From NCBI RefSeq assembly GCF_013394795.1, contig NZ_JABXYU010000001.1, positions 124,001 to 188,000 of the forward strand: 64,000 bases of DNA, in the 5' to 3' direction. The stretch is from Leptotrichia sp. oral taxon 223. Lineage in GTDB: Bacteria; Fusobacteriota; Fusobacteriia; Fusobacteriales; Leptotrichiaceae. This document shows, piece by piece, positions 53,839 through 62,984 of this stretch (positions within the stretch are counted from its first letter, which is position 1; each line of letters opens with the position of its first letter). Both the position numbers and the translations under genes were made by a program. The notes beneath the pieces are model-generated. The model was given only the letters and a program-made list of their open reading frames with translations. It searched no databases and was not told the origin of the DNA.

Positions 53839-54275
53839 AGCTCAACAATATTAGGATTTTTATTATCATTAAACATTGCAGTTTGCTTGTTTACAACTAA
53901 CGTGAATATTTCTAAAATTTCTTCATTATCAAAGAAATCTTTAAATACAGCTATTCGACTTTGAGCATTTAATTCCGCCATTAGTTCTCCTGCAAACTCT
54001 GTAAAGTTTGGCTCAATAAAAGTATCAAAAAGATATTCGCATATAGCAGAGTTTGACTTAGTAACTTTTTCAATAAATATCTGTTGCATTTCTTTTTTAC
54101 TGGCATTAAAATCAATGCCTATTTTAGAGCAAAAACTTACAAATCCCTGAAAATCAGGAACTTTTAACTTAAATTTAGTATCTTTATAACTTTTTAAAGT
54201 AAATTCTATTATTGATTTTTTTTCTCTGTATTTACTTGCTTCTTCACGTTTTTTCAACAATTCTTTTAAATCCAT
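53826..54275 (-). CDS. Tail assembly chaperone (gpG/XkdN-like)
   Basis: A 149-residue acidic protein between tail tube and tape measure. 'MDLKELLKKREEASKYREKK' begins it, and 'FDTFIEPNFTEFAGELMAEL' lies near residue 88. Ends 'VELKKK' at an A10 run followed by TAG. Position, length and slippery end identify the tail chaperone, which makes a short and a -1-frameshifted long form to coat the tape measure before tube assembly. Confidence 0.85.
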   Translation of the reverse strand: MDLKELLKKREEASKYREKKSIIEFTLKSYKDTKFKLKVPDFQGFVSFCSKIGIDFNASKKEMQQIFIEKVTKSNSAICEYLFDTFIEPNFTEFAGELMAELNAQSRIAVFKDFFDNEEILEIFTLVVNKQTAMFNDNKNPNIVELKKK

Positions 54276-54292
54276 AACTTACTCCTTTCTTT

Positions 54293-54721
54293 CTAAATTA
54301 ACTCAACAGCTTTAAGATTTATTGGAAGATATCCAATTTTTAGCTCTTCATTCATTTCTTCTCCACGCTTAGCTTCCAAAGAAAATCCATCCTTATTCCA
54401 GCAATCAGTAATTCTTATAGCTTCTGCTCCTGCTACATCAGGATCATCTATTTGGAAATACAATTCAAAATATACCTCATTTCCTTTAGCTAATTTCGTA
54501 AACTTTTTAAACCAGTTTGAGTTCAACTTGTATCTTTTAATAGTGCCTTCCCCACTAGCACCAACAATTTTTTCTCCTTTTTGTCCCCCAGGAAGCCACA
54601 CTTCTTTTCTTTCTATTTTTGTTTCTATTTTCACCTCAGATACTTCTGCAAATACCTGTCCATCAATCATAAGAGTACCGTGCGAGCCAGAAATTACCTG
54701 ATTTGCCTTAAATATATCCAT
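54293..54721 (-). CDS. Tail tube protein (XkdM-like)
   Basis: A 142-residue protein. 'IFKANQVISGSHGTLMIDGQ', 'SGEGTIKRYKLNSNWFKKF' and the closing 'ELKIGYLPINLKAVELI' are typical of the PBSX XkdM/DUF2001 tube. It polymerises as the inner tube of the contractile tail, and lies 17 bases after the sheath gene. Confidence 0.9.
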   Translation of the reverse strand: MDIFKANQVISGSHGTLMIDGQVFAEVSEVKIETKIERKEVWLPGGQKGEKIVGASGEGTIKRYKLNSNWFKKFTKLAKGNEVYFELYFQIDDPDVAGAEAIRITDCWNKDGFSLEAKRGEEMNEELKIGYLPINLKAVELI

Positions 54722-54738
54722 TCTTTATCATTCCTTTC

Positions 54739-55878
54739 CTAACTTTGAATTATCGCTTTTCCATAAAAGTCTTCCATACAATCAAGCGGCATTAATTCAT
54801 CACATCTTGCATAAACAACATCAACCGTATTAATTCTACGCAATCTTGCCTCACTCATTTTATCCACTTCGTCTCTTGATATACCTTTTTCTGTCATTAA
54901 ATAAAGTTTGTGCTGCTCTATATCAATATCAAAAGTATTTGAATAATCTGGATCAAGTATTCCCTGGTTCATAAGGCTTTGAGTATAAGCATTAACCGCA
55001 TTCAAAAAAGCCATTTTATTTAAATAACCATTTAATCTCGCACCTTTATAATCATTCCAAGATTTTTTCAAGTCTTCAGTAATTATAAATAAACTTCTTA
55101 CAACTTTAACTTTACTAAATCTACGCTGTTTTTTTGTGTCAGGTGTTATAAATGAAGTAACTCCACGATTAATTACATAGTAGCTAATACCGCTGTCGTC
55201 ACGTTGAACGCTAACCGCAATTTTACCTTTTTTTGTAATTTTACCTGGTTCTGCTGGAATATCACATTTATCCAAGAATCCCATTTTCATATTTGTAATA
55301 CTTCTTGAAATAGGACATCCTGCCTCTAGACTTGCTATAGCCAACGCAAATTCCTTATCACTGTATTCATGTCCATTTACAACTGCTCCTGTTATTCCAT
55401 TATTTATAATAGCGTGATGATCTGGCACTTTATCGCTTGCTACAAACGTAAAAAAATGTGCCTGATTAAAGTCTAAAGCCAATTTACCAAGTTCTGTATT
55501 ATGCCGACTTTTTGCATAGCTAATTAAATCATCTGTCTCACTTTCGGTAGCTTTTGGTATAACAATGCTGTCAACATCATTTTCTAAATCACTTAATATG
55601 TCAGTTATTTTTACGCTATCTCTAGCGTCTTCTTTCACTCTACGAACTATAACCTTATATGGACTTCCTACAAATGCCAAATCTTTCAAAAGATTGTAAT
55701 TGTCATTATCCCAGTCTGTCTGCAATACGTCTCCTCTGCTGGCATAGACGTGTTTTTCTGTGTCTTTCGTGCTATCGAACAGTACTACACCAACAACGCC
55801 CTGTTCACTTCTTGCTATTGCTGTTCCTGCTCTTTCTTCAATTTCCAAAACAAATTTTGGACTTCCATTCATTTCCAA
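54739..55878 (-). CDS. Contractile tail sheath protein (XkdK-like)
   Basis: A 379-residue sheath protein. 'NGSPKFVLEIEERAGTAIARSEQG' (in part) is the N-terminal strand. 'ITAFITPDTKKQR'-like middle sequence follows ('GVTSFITPDTKKQRRFSKV'), and the C terminus 'RINTVDVVYARCDELMPLDCMEDF' (in part) is the handshake region. Presence of this gene makes the prophage a contractile-tailed phage. 'SRSITNMKMGFLDKCDIP' is another XkdK-like block. Confidence 0.92.
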   Translation of the reverse strand: MEMNGSPKFVLEIEERAGTAIARSEQGVVGVVLFDSTKDTEKHVYASRGDVLQTDWDNDNYNLLKDLAFVGSPYKVIVRRVKEDARDSVKITDILSDLENDVDSIVIPKATESETDDLISYAKSRHNTELGKLALDFNQAHFFTFVASDKVPDHHAIINNGITGAVVNGHEYSDKEFALAIASLEAGCPISRSITNMKMGFLDKCDIPAEPGKITKKGKIAVSVQRDDSGISYYVINRGVTSFITPDTKKQRRFSKVKVVRSLFIITEDLKKSWNDYKGARLNGYLNKMAFLNAVNAYTQSLMNQGILDPDYSNTFDIDIEQHKLYLMTEKGISRDEVDKMSEARLRRINTVDVVYARCDELMPLDCMEDFYGKAIIQS

Positions 55879-55923
55879 TCCTCTCCTTTGTCAAAAAGAC
55901 TGAAATTATCCAGTCTTATGTTA

Positions 55924-56382
55924 TTATTTCCCGTTATTCAGATATATATGCTCAATAGGTTTGTATTTCTCTTTATTGTCAATTACATACTTTATTGGAA
56001 AAGATGTATCAAATACCCCCGTTATTAGGCATACCCTTAATGTCTCCTTTTTTTCTTTCGCTCTCAGTTCCCCAAACTGCATTTCCATTTTAGGTGCAAA
56101 AAATATTTTTTTATTCTCATCTAAATCCTGTATTTTTCTTTGAATATCCAATGCCTGTAAAATAAAACTTCCTAAGTCATCTTGAACTTTTGGTTTTGTG
56201 ATATAAAAATTCAACATAGCGTTATAATGTTTTGTATTGCTAATTGTGATATTGGATATTTCACATATTACAGAAATTATTACAAAATCTTCCGCTTCCA
56301 AGTCATCCGTTATGTAAAATTCATAGTCAGGATAATCTTTTTTTAGTTCTTCCTTAAATTTTTGAAATATTGTGTCAAACAT
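55924..56382 (-). CDS. Tail terminator / head-tail joining protein
   Basis: A 152-residue protein just before the sheath gene. Alternating beta strands 'AEDFVIISVICEISNITISN' and 'AMLNFYITKPKVQDDLGSFI', with a C-terminal beta pair, fit tail-terminator proteins that cap the tube. Assignment rests mainly on its position; no diagnostic motif was found. Confidence 0.6.
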   Translation of the reverse strand: MFDTIFQKFKEELKKDYPDYEFYITDDLEAEDFVIISVICEISNITISNTKHYNAMLNFYITKPKVQDDLGSFILQALDIQRKIQDLDENKKIFFAPKMEMQFGELRAKEKKETLRVCLITGVFDTSFPIKYVIDNKEKYKPIEHIYLNNGK

Positions 56383-56393
56383 TCTATCAACTC

Positions 56394-56819
56394 CTAAAAC
56401 CTATAAATTCTACCGTATCTATTATCATTCAAAAGACCCGAGCCACTGTTTTCAGAACTTCCTTTTAAACTTTCCAGCAATTTATAAAGCGTATCTCTTT
56501 TATCTTCTGATATTTTCTCTTTTTCCAAACTTTCATATATTTTCCAAGCCACATAAAGCTCTTGCAATATTCTTTTTGTATCAGAATCTAAAAAATTATA
56601 CTTTTCTCCACCTATAAATACCGTTACAAAAGTTTTACAATCTGGTATAAGTTGATTATCAATATAATCAACAAATTCTTGTGCCGTTCTTTTGGAATAT
56701 CTGCAAACTTCAATTGCTACCACCTTTGGAATATACGAAACTTTTTCAAATAGTTTTTCATCCAGTTTTGTTTCAGAAGCAACTCCATTTTCAGAAGTTA
56801 CTCCCACTTTTTCCAACAT
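56394..56819 (-). CDS. Head-tail connector protein (Mu gp36/DUF1320-like position)
   Basis: A 141-residue helical protein. 'FEKVSYIPKVVAIEVCRYSKRT' (in part) and 'ILQELYVAWKIYESLEKEK' are the helical blocks. It lies between capsid and terminator genes. The start at 56819 is placed 8 bases after AGGTGG; a GTG at 56828 overlaps that sequence. Function by position: head completion. Confidence 0.55.
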   Translation of the reverse strand: MLEKVGVTSENGVASETKLDEKLFEKVSYIPKVVAIEVCRYSKRTAQEFVDYIDNQLIPDCKTFVTVFIGGEKYNFLDSDTKRILQELYVAWKIYESLEKEKISEDKRDTLYKLLESLKGSSENSGSGLLNDNRYGRIYRF

Positions 56820-56831
56820 TTCTACCACCTA

Positions 56832-57836
56832 CTATTTTGAATTAGGCACAATCGATATACTATCAGTATTTTGAATCTCATATCTAACAATTAAATCTTT
56901 AAGTGCAACTACTGGAGCAAATGCTGATTTACAAAACATTTTTGCTCTTGCTGTTTCTTTGTTAGCAGGCGTTTCATCTAATATTTCTTTTCCAACAAAC
57001 ACAAATGGTTTTCCAGATGTATCCACTGCCTCAAGTGCTGCAAATACAGGAACCAAAGCATTGTCATTTGAAAGGTAAATCATATTATCTGTCGGTATGT
57101 TGTTACCATTAAAGTCCTGTGCTGTTCTTAACTTAGATATTCTTTGCCCCAGCAAGTCCAAATACACTTGTTTTTCATCAGCAGATAGCCCAATTGAATT
57201 AGAATAAGCCTTGGCTATTTCAATAAATTCATTGTTCTTAATTAATTTATCAAATAATGTTCTCCCTAATTCTATTCTGTCAGGCATTACTCCGTTCACT
57301 TTCTCGTAATCGTCAATTATGTCAAAGAAAAACGTAACCCAGTTATCAATCTTTTTAGCATCCTTTTTAGTTGGCGTGTTAAATTCAAAGTTGATTTCCG
57401 TACCTGAATTAGCTTGTATGTATTTACCTTGTAAGAAAGCATTTGCAGCCATTTTTTCTTTTGTTTTCAGTATCGCATTTTTCAATTTCAGCAATAATCT
57501 GTCTTCCTGATATTTTTGAGGATCTATCATTTGTCCATTAATAAATGTGGCAGTTCCTCCATTCATTATTGGTTTTAATTCATAAGAAGCTGCAACAATA
57601 TCTGGTGTTATTGCCAAACTGTTCATATTATTTACTTTTATAAACGGTATTTCGCTCCCTCGCTCAATAATACTTGCTTCTACTAAATAGTCATTCAAAT
57701 CTTTCAATAATATTGTTTCATTATCACTTAAATACTCTGGATTCGTATTTTCAAACCTTGTCAAATAATGTGTTTGTACTTTCGGTTCTACTACAGCAAA
57801 TAATGCCATTAATTTTAATTGAATATCACTTAACAT
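56832..57836 (-). CDS. Major capsid protein (gpE-like)
   Basis: A 334-residue protein of the HK97-fold gpE family: 'VEASIIERGSEIPFIKVNNM', 'TAQDFNGNNIPTDNMIYLSN' (in part), 'VFVGKEILDETPANKETARA' and the C terminus 'KDLIVRYEIQNTDSISIV' are characteristic. It directly follows the decoration protein gene, the standard lambda-like D-E order, and forms the shell of the head. Confidence 0.9.
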   Translation of the reverse strand: MLSDIQLKLMALFAVVEPKVQTHYLTRFENTNPEYLSDNETILLKDLNDYLVEASIIERGSEIPFIKVNNMNSLAITPDIVAASYELKPIMNGGTATFINGQMIDPQKYQEDRLLLKLKNAILKTKEKMAANAFLQGKYIQANSGTEINFEFNTPTKKDAKKIDNWVTFFFDIIDDYEKVNGVMPDRIELGRTLFDKLIKNNEFIEIAKAYSNSIGLSADEKQVYLDLLGQRISKLRTAQDFNGNNIPTDNMIYLSNDNALVPVFAALEAVDTSGKPFVFVGKEILDETPANKETARAKMFCKSAFAPVVALKDLIVRYEIQNTDSISIVPNSK

Positions 57837-57849
57837 TTTTTATCATCTC

Positions 57850-58224
57850 CTATTTTTTTATATTATCAAATCTAACATTAACACCATATTTATCTAAATT
57901 ATCAAGTGCTGCATAGTCTGTTTCAGTTACTCCAATTACAAGAGTTCCGTCAATATCACTAGCCCTTACAACTTGTATTTTCAAATCTTCACTTGTTGCA
58001 TCCACATCTTCATCCACACCAACATAAAAAGTTTTTGGCAATTTACCTCCAGGCGTACCAGATTCATATTTCTTATATTTTCCAGTAGCTGTATCATAAA
58101 TTAACGCCTGCCCATACTTTATAACTTCACCTTGTGCCAATGTCACTGTTTTTCTTGGTATAAATTCATTCAGCACAATGTCTTTCTTTTCATCTTTACC
58201 TAAAAATTTAACTCTATTTCTCAT
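57850..58224 (-). CDS. Head decoration protein (gpD-like)
   Basis: A 124-residue beta-rich protein: 'RKTVTLAQGEVIKYGQALIYDT' (in part), 'GKYKKYESGTPG', 'FYVGVDEDVDATSEDLKIQV' and 'VRASDIDGTLVIG' match the lambda gpD/Psu-like decoration family. Lies 14 bases before the capsid gene. It stabilises the expanded head. Confidence 0.85.
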   Translation of the reverse strand: MRNRVKFLGKDEKKDIVLNEFIPRKTVTLAQGEVIKYGQALIYDTATGKYKKYESGTPGGKLPKTFYVGVDEDVDATSEDLKIQVVRASDIDGTLVIGVTETDYAALDNLDKYGVNVRFDNIKK

Positions 58225-58247
58225 TATTATTACTCCTTTACTTTAAA

Positions 58248-59198
58248 TTATTTTAAGCCATTTCTAGCTTTATATCCTGCTATTTCATCAGCTATCATTT
58301 GCTGCTGTCTTGAGATATTATCATCATCGCTGCCAAATTCTAATGGTTTATGTCCGCCATAACTTGGTAAATTTTCAAATAACTTAGATAAAATATCACT
58401 TGATTTTACTGTTTGGCTATTACCATTTTCAGAAAATTCAATAACTCCGTTATTACTAGCCAAAGACTGTTTAACAAACTCTTCAATCCCTAATTTCTTT
58501 AAAGCAGGCGTTATTTTATTAGAATTTTTTAACATAAATTCTTTTATTTCCTGTTCTCTTGCAAATTCTTTTTTAACTTCCTCTCTAATTTCATCTTCTG
58601 TTTTTTCAGACTCTTTATCTTTAGGAATTTCAATTTTTTGTAATTCCTCCTTTGAAAGTGTTTTTAACACTTCGTTGACTGCCTTTATCTTATCTTCGCT
58701 GTCTGATTCCAATAATTTTTTCAATATTTCATCAAAATTCATTTCACCATTTCCTCCATCATTATTTTTATTATTACTAAATTCAATTATATTTTTTTGG
58801 TTAATCCAATCCATTTCAAAGCCCTGTGAAAACTCACCGTTTGCAAAACTTCCGCTATTACTTACAGCAGGTTCTACTCCTACAGGCAATGCTCCTACAC
58901 GTGTTATTTCTCCATTTTCTATTTCCACAGAAAGCCTGTCAACTTTACGATTTTTAAATTCCCCTCTGTCAAATATCTCGACATCATTAGCGATTATTTC
59001 ATCATCTTTTACAGAAATATTTTTAAACTTCCCGATAACAGGTATTTCATTCCTGAGCATTCCTAATTTTGTAAATTCGCTTGTATGAAACGGAATCACA
59101 TCCAATTCCTTTTTATTATTTATAAGATTAGATAATTGCTCATTACTCCATTTCCCTTTTGTTCCATAATCCCCAGCTTTAAATAATACAAATGGCAT
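58248..59198 (-). CDS. Head maturation protease / scaffold (Mu gpI-like)
   Basis: A 316-residue protein. The N-terminal half resembles Mu-I type proteases ('DVIPFHTSEFTKLGMLRNEIPVIGKF' in part; 'RKVDRLSVEIENGEITRVGALP' in part). From about residue 165 a Glu/Lys-rich coiled segment ('EEIREEVKKEFAREQEIKEF'-type) is the scaffold, and the C terminus is hydrophilic. One protein carries both functions, as in Mu I/Z. Catalytic residues were not assigned with confidence. Confidence 0.8.
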   Translation of the reverse strand: MPFVLFKAGDYGTKGKWSNEQLSNLINNKKELDVIPFHTSEFTKLGMLRNEIPVIGKFKNISVKDDEIIANDVEIFDRGEFKNRKVDRLSVEIENGEITRVGALPVGVEPAVSNSGSFANGEFSQGFEMDWINQKNIIEFSNNKNNDGGNGEMNFDEILKKLLESDSEDKIKAVNEVLKTLSKEELQKIEIPKDKESEKTEDEIREEVKKEFAREQEIKEFMLKNSNKITPALKKLGIEEFVKQSLASNNGVIEFSENGNSQTVKSSDILSKLFENLPSYGGHKPLEFGSDDDNISRQQQMIADEIAGYKARNGLK

Positions 59199-59276
59199 TT
59201 TATTCCTCCTCTCTTTTAAAATTTCTATATAATAAAAAATTCAGCTATTAACCGAACTTTAAATTTATATACATAA

Positions 59277-59756
59277 TTACAAAAATAATTTCTTATTAAC
59301 GAAATAATCATTAAGAATTTTTACTAAATCCTCTCTATTTTTATCACTTACACCACTAAACTGACGCTTAGGAATAGTGACAGACTTGGCAAAATATTCA
59401 TCTTTTCCTATTTTCCAATGTAGAGCCTTGACATTTTTAGCTTTGATAACTCCACCTTCATCGTGAATCTTTGCATAAACCAAATTACTAAATACAGAAA
59501 CACTATTTCCCTCTATTTTAGCTATTCCCAAAGAACCTTTAAGTGCTCCTGTATCACTTAGGATTTTTCCTTTTCTCAACTTTAATTTTTCCCAAGCGTT
59601 CCCTTCGTAATCAGTTTCAGTATCAAATCTTTTCCGCATTTCGTTTTCCATATAGAATGCCACTTCATCAAGCATTTCTTCTTTATTAATGCTCCTCAAT
59701 TTTTCCTTAAAACTTGTACTTACACTATCAAGATTGGTTGTTATACTAATTCTCAT
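59277..59756 (-). CDS. Virion morphogenesis protein (Mu gpG-like)
   Basis: A 159-residue protein: 'YMENEMRKRFDTETDYEGNAWEKLK' (in part), 'ILSDTGALKGSLGIAKIEGN' and 'YAKIHDEGGVI' are the signature of phage virion morphogenesis (Mu G tail completion) proteins. The start at 59756 is chosen because AAAGGA immediately precedes it inside a longer frame. Confidence 0.9.
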   Translation of the reverse strand: MRISITTNLDSVSTSFKEKLRSINKEEMLDEVAFYMENEMRKRFDTETDYEGNAWEKLKLRKGKILSDTGALKGSLGIAKIEGNSVSVFSNLVYAKIHDEGGVIKAKNVKALHWKIGKDEYFAKSVTIPKRQFSGVSDKNREDLVKILNDYFVNKKLFL

Positions 59757-59814
59757 AATAATTCCTTTCATAAAAAAATCACAGAAATTTTATCTCCTGT
59801 GATTAATTTTATCG

Positions 59815-60039
59815 TTATTCATATGTGCATTCTTTCTCTTCTTCCTCCGTTAGAAATCCCTCACCACTAAACTCAAATATTTCAGCAATTATTGCTTCCG
59901 CTTTCTCTTTTGGTGTCATTTTATCAAATCTCGCATTTCTTTCTTCTTGAGTTTCTTCTGGCTCAAAACCTCGCTCTTCCGCCCTCTTTAAAGCCTCTTC
60001 CAAATCCTTTATAAATTTTTCTTTTGCCACTCTTTCCAC
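59815..60039 (-). CDS. Small acidic prophage protein
   Basis: Unknown. A 74-residue Glu-rich helical protein ('KDLEEALKRAEERGFEPEET', and a C-terminal EEEEKE tract). Its first codons overlap the end of the portal fusion gene in a different frame. Such tiny acidic proteins beside head genes are often scaffold helpers, but no function can be given. Confidence 0.5.
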   Translation of the reverse strand: MERVAKEKFIKDLEEALKRAEERGFEPEETQEERNARFDKMTPKEKAEAIIAEIFEFSGEGFLTEEEEKECTYE

Positions 60040-62972
60040 GACCTTTCTATAAATTTACCTACTTTTCTTGAAATTTCTCGTGGTTTTGGATTATTTTTAT
60101 ATTCACTCCATGCTTCAGCTATAAACTCCTCAACTTTTACAGTTGCATATTTGGAAAGATTTTTTGATATTACTGTTTTATTGGTTTCAAAATATTCTTT
60201 TACATCTTTGGATTTAGAAATGCCCAGTAATTTATCAATTTGATGTCCAAACTCATGATCAAAAATAGATTTCATCGTATCACAGCCAACAGGTTTCCAT
60301 CCGTTAGTTACTTGTCTTTTTCTTTCAGCAATAACATTATCATAATTATTATAATAGTTTGAGTTCAATGATATTCCAGCATACTTGTTTACTATTTTTA
60401 TAATTTCGTTCTCATCTGGATTGTTTCCTAATCTAGTAACATGAAAAGATTCCGCTGTTCGATTGTTTTTTATATTCAATTTACCTAAAACATAATCAAG
60501 CAATTCTTTAGTTCCTTTTGCCAATTTATTATTCTTAGCATAATTTTTTAATTCTGCTTTCAATAATTCATTTCTCTTTTGCATACTTCCAACGAACTTA
60601 ATTTGCTCTGCAACTTCTGGATATTTATTTTTCATAGCTGCAAGCCCACGATTCCACTCATTAGCACAACGTACATCAATACTTGTATAATCAGCTTTAA
60701 CTCCTAATACTTTTTCAGCATAATTATTTGCTTCTTTTACTGTTTTTATTGTATCAATTATACTACTGTTGCCGTCTTTTTTCAATGGTTTAGTAAGTAC
60801 AAAATCAGGAATATCATATTTATCGGCAAATGTATCTACTTTTTGTTTATAATTCTTTTCAAGCGTTGCTATGTACTCATCATTTCCAATATTACCAGCA
60901 AAACTTCCTACATCTTGGTTTATATCTCCGTTACCTACAACTTCATCAGGATTTACCTCATCTGCTGTCAAAGATACTGTGTAACATCTACAATTAAATC
61001 CGTTTGGCGGAAAATATTTATCAGCTTCAAGTGTTCCTATCTTAAATATTTTCCCATTCAATTCTCTTGTATGTTCCTGTTCCCTGCCGTCCAACGTTCC
61101 ACAATATTGATAATATGGATAACGTTCCTTGTATTTATCCATTTTCATATATATTCCCGCATTGTAAGCGTGATTCATGTTAGTTCTGAATACTGTTTTC
61201 AAATATCCCTCATTTAATGTTAAACCACTCTGAGATAAAATGTTATCCACGTCTTTTTTCCACTCTTTAAACGTTCCACCATTTTCAAGAGTATTTGACA
61301 TTTGTTTAAAAATCTTTTCAGTAACATTTACATCTGTGACTTTTTTTATCCAAAAGTATTTTTGTCGTGCATACTCCATTTCGTTCTCGATATCATTATA
61401 CAAAGCAGGGTATTTTTTCAGGAAATTATCAAGCGCTGCATTTCTTGTAGCCGTCCTAGTATTTGAAAATTCCACAATTTCATTATCAATCATAACAGCG
61501 TTATCAAATCCTTGCAGCATTGACATTAACAACATATCTTCTAGTGTATTATCATAATCAAACTCTAAATCATATAAATCAGAAATATCATTTGCCTTTT
61601 CTATCTTTTCACGAATAGCTTTTAATACATTTTTTTGCCATTTCTTGAAATTGTTATCAATAAATTTATCAAATCGTGCTTGATTCTTTTCTATCAGTTC
61701 ACGCTTTTTATTTATTTTATTGATATTTAGTTTTTTTTTAGGTTTGGAAAATTCTAAATTGCTACTTTCCTTTTCAACTTCTATTAAATCAGCTTCCTTG
61801 ACACCTAATATCTCAGCTATTTTGGTTTTTGTAAAGGCATAACCGCTTTCAGATATTTTCACTATATAATTTACTTTTTCTGATATAGTTTTTGTCCTTT
61901 TGTCTTCCAGCTCAAGCGTTTCAGTTTCATCTATTTCTTCCACAAACTTAAAATAGAAATTTCCTGAATCATATCCATAAAGCTGTGCATCTATTTCTAT
62001 TAATTTTTGAATCCAGTCCCTAATCTTTTTAACTTTAGATTCTATCTTATAGTTCTGTTGCTCCTTATGAACTTCACCCAATGCTCTGTTTCCACTATTT
62101 CCGTCCACTCCAACAACAAGCGTACTTCCAAGTAAATATCTTTGCACCGATTTTGCTTTTTCGTTTAACAGTTCCTGGTAAATTTCAGGCTTCAAATCAT
62201 CCAGCTTTATGAATTTTATAAAATCGTCCAATGATTTTTCCCCAGCACTTGGAACAGCCAGCACATCCTTACCTTTTGCAGCCTTTAAATCCTTAGCCTG
62301 CGCCTCCACATCTTTCTGTCTTGCCTTAACAACTTCTGGTGGATCTGTTTCGGCGGATGGCTCATAAGCAAATACTGTAATTATATCTCCGTATTTATCA
62401 ATAATTGCATTTAATTTCGATTCCAGCCTTTCCTTAGCTGTAAATACAGGAACAAGTGGCAACAAATCCGTGCTTCCTTGCAAATTATCTAACCGCTCTT
62501 CATTAACGCAAACTAAAAAACGGCTAGGTTCACCCGCAATCGTAATTTCGCTATCACGAGTTTTAACAACCCAACCGCTATCTTTATCATACTTTATATA
62601 TTTGTTTGGCAACAATATTAAATCTTTAATTACTGTATTTCCTGTATTATCTTTATCATATATTATTTCAAATATTGATTTCTTATATATTTCAGCTCTC
62701 AAAATATTTTCCAGTAACTTTGATATATTAAGATTGTTCAAACGTCGTTGAATGTTCTCGGCAACTTCCACATATTCTGGTACATCTGTTTCAATTTTCC
62801 ACTCTTTAGATGTAACCGTTTGTGTCATAAGCTGTAATGCCTGAGCAATATCCATATCCTTTAACATCTGTTCCAATAATTTATCATCAATGTTCTGTTC
62901 TCCGCTCGAAATCGAACCTAATGATATTATCTCTTTTACTAATGCACTTACTACATTTTCCCTGATACTCAC
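60009..62972 (-). CDS. Portal (DUF935) / Mu F-like minor head / zincin fusion protein
   Basis: A 987-residue fusion. Residues about 1-430 are a Mu gp29-type portal ('VTSKEWKIETDVPEYVEVAENIQ' in part; 'GSTLVVGVDGNSGNRALGEVHKEQ' in part). Residues about 520-690 are a Mu F/SPP1 gp7 minor-head domain ('AYNAGIYMKM', 'CGTLDGREQEHTRELNG' and 'FPPNGFNCRCYTVSLTADE'). The last 150 or so form a zincin-like domain with 'HEFGHQID' at residues 906-913 and a downstream 'VEEFIAEAW' glutamate. In Mu the first two are separate genes. The metalloprotease-like end may be delivered with the DNA or process the head; activity is unproven. Confidence 0.85.
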   Translation of the reverse strand: MSIRENVVSALVKEIISLGSISSGEQNIDDKLLEQMLKDMDIAQALQLMTQTVTSKEWKIETDVPEYVEVAENIQRRLNNLNISKLLENILRAEIYKKSIFEIIYDKDNTGNTVIKDLILLPNKYIKYDKDSGWVVKTRDSEITIAGEPSRFLVCVNEERLDNLQGSTDLLPLVPVFTAKERLESKLNAIIDKYGDIITVFAYEPSAETDPPEVVKARQKDVEAQAKDLKAAKGKDVLAVPSAGEKSLDDFIKFIKLDDLKPEIYQELLNEKAKSVQRYLLGSTLVVGVDGNSGNRALGEVHKEQQNYKIESKVKKIRDWIQKLIEIDAQLYGYDSGNFYFKFVEEIDETETLELEDKRTKTISEKVNYIVKISESGYAFTKTKIAEILGVKEADLIEVEKESSNLEFSKPKKKLNINKINKKRELIEKNQARFDKFIDNNFKKWQKNVLKAIREKIEKANDISDLYDLEFDYDNTLEDMLLMSMLQGFDNAVMIDNEIVEFSNTRTATRNAALDNFLKKYPALYNDIENEMEYARQKYFWIKKVTDVNVTEKIFKQMSNTLENGGTFKEWKKDVDNILSQSGLTLNEGYLKTVFRTNMNHAYNAGIYMKMDKYKERYPYYQYCGTLDGREQEHTRELNGKIFKIGTLEADKYFPPNGFNCRCYTVSLTADEVNPDEVVGNGDINQDVGSFAGNIGNDEYIATLEKNYKQKVDTFADKYDIPDFVLTKPLKKDGNSSIIDTIKTVKEANNYAEKVLGVKADYTSIDVRCANEWNRGLAAMKNKYPEVAEQIKFVGSMQKRNELLKAELKNYAKNNKLAKGTKELLDYVLGKLNIKNNRTAESFHVTRLGNNPDENEIIKIVNKYAGISLNSNYYNNYDNVIAERKRQVTNGWKPVGCDTMKSIFDHEFGHQIDKLLGISKSKDVKEYFETNKTVISKNLSKYATVKVEEFIAEAWSEYKNNPKPREISRKVGKFIERSWKEWQKKNL

Positions 62973-62984
62973 ATTTCCTCCTTT

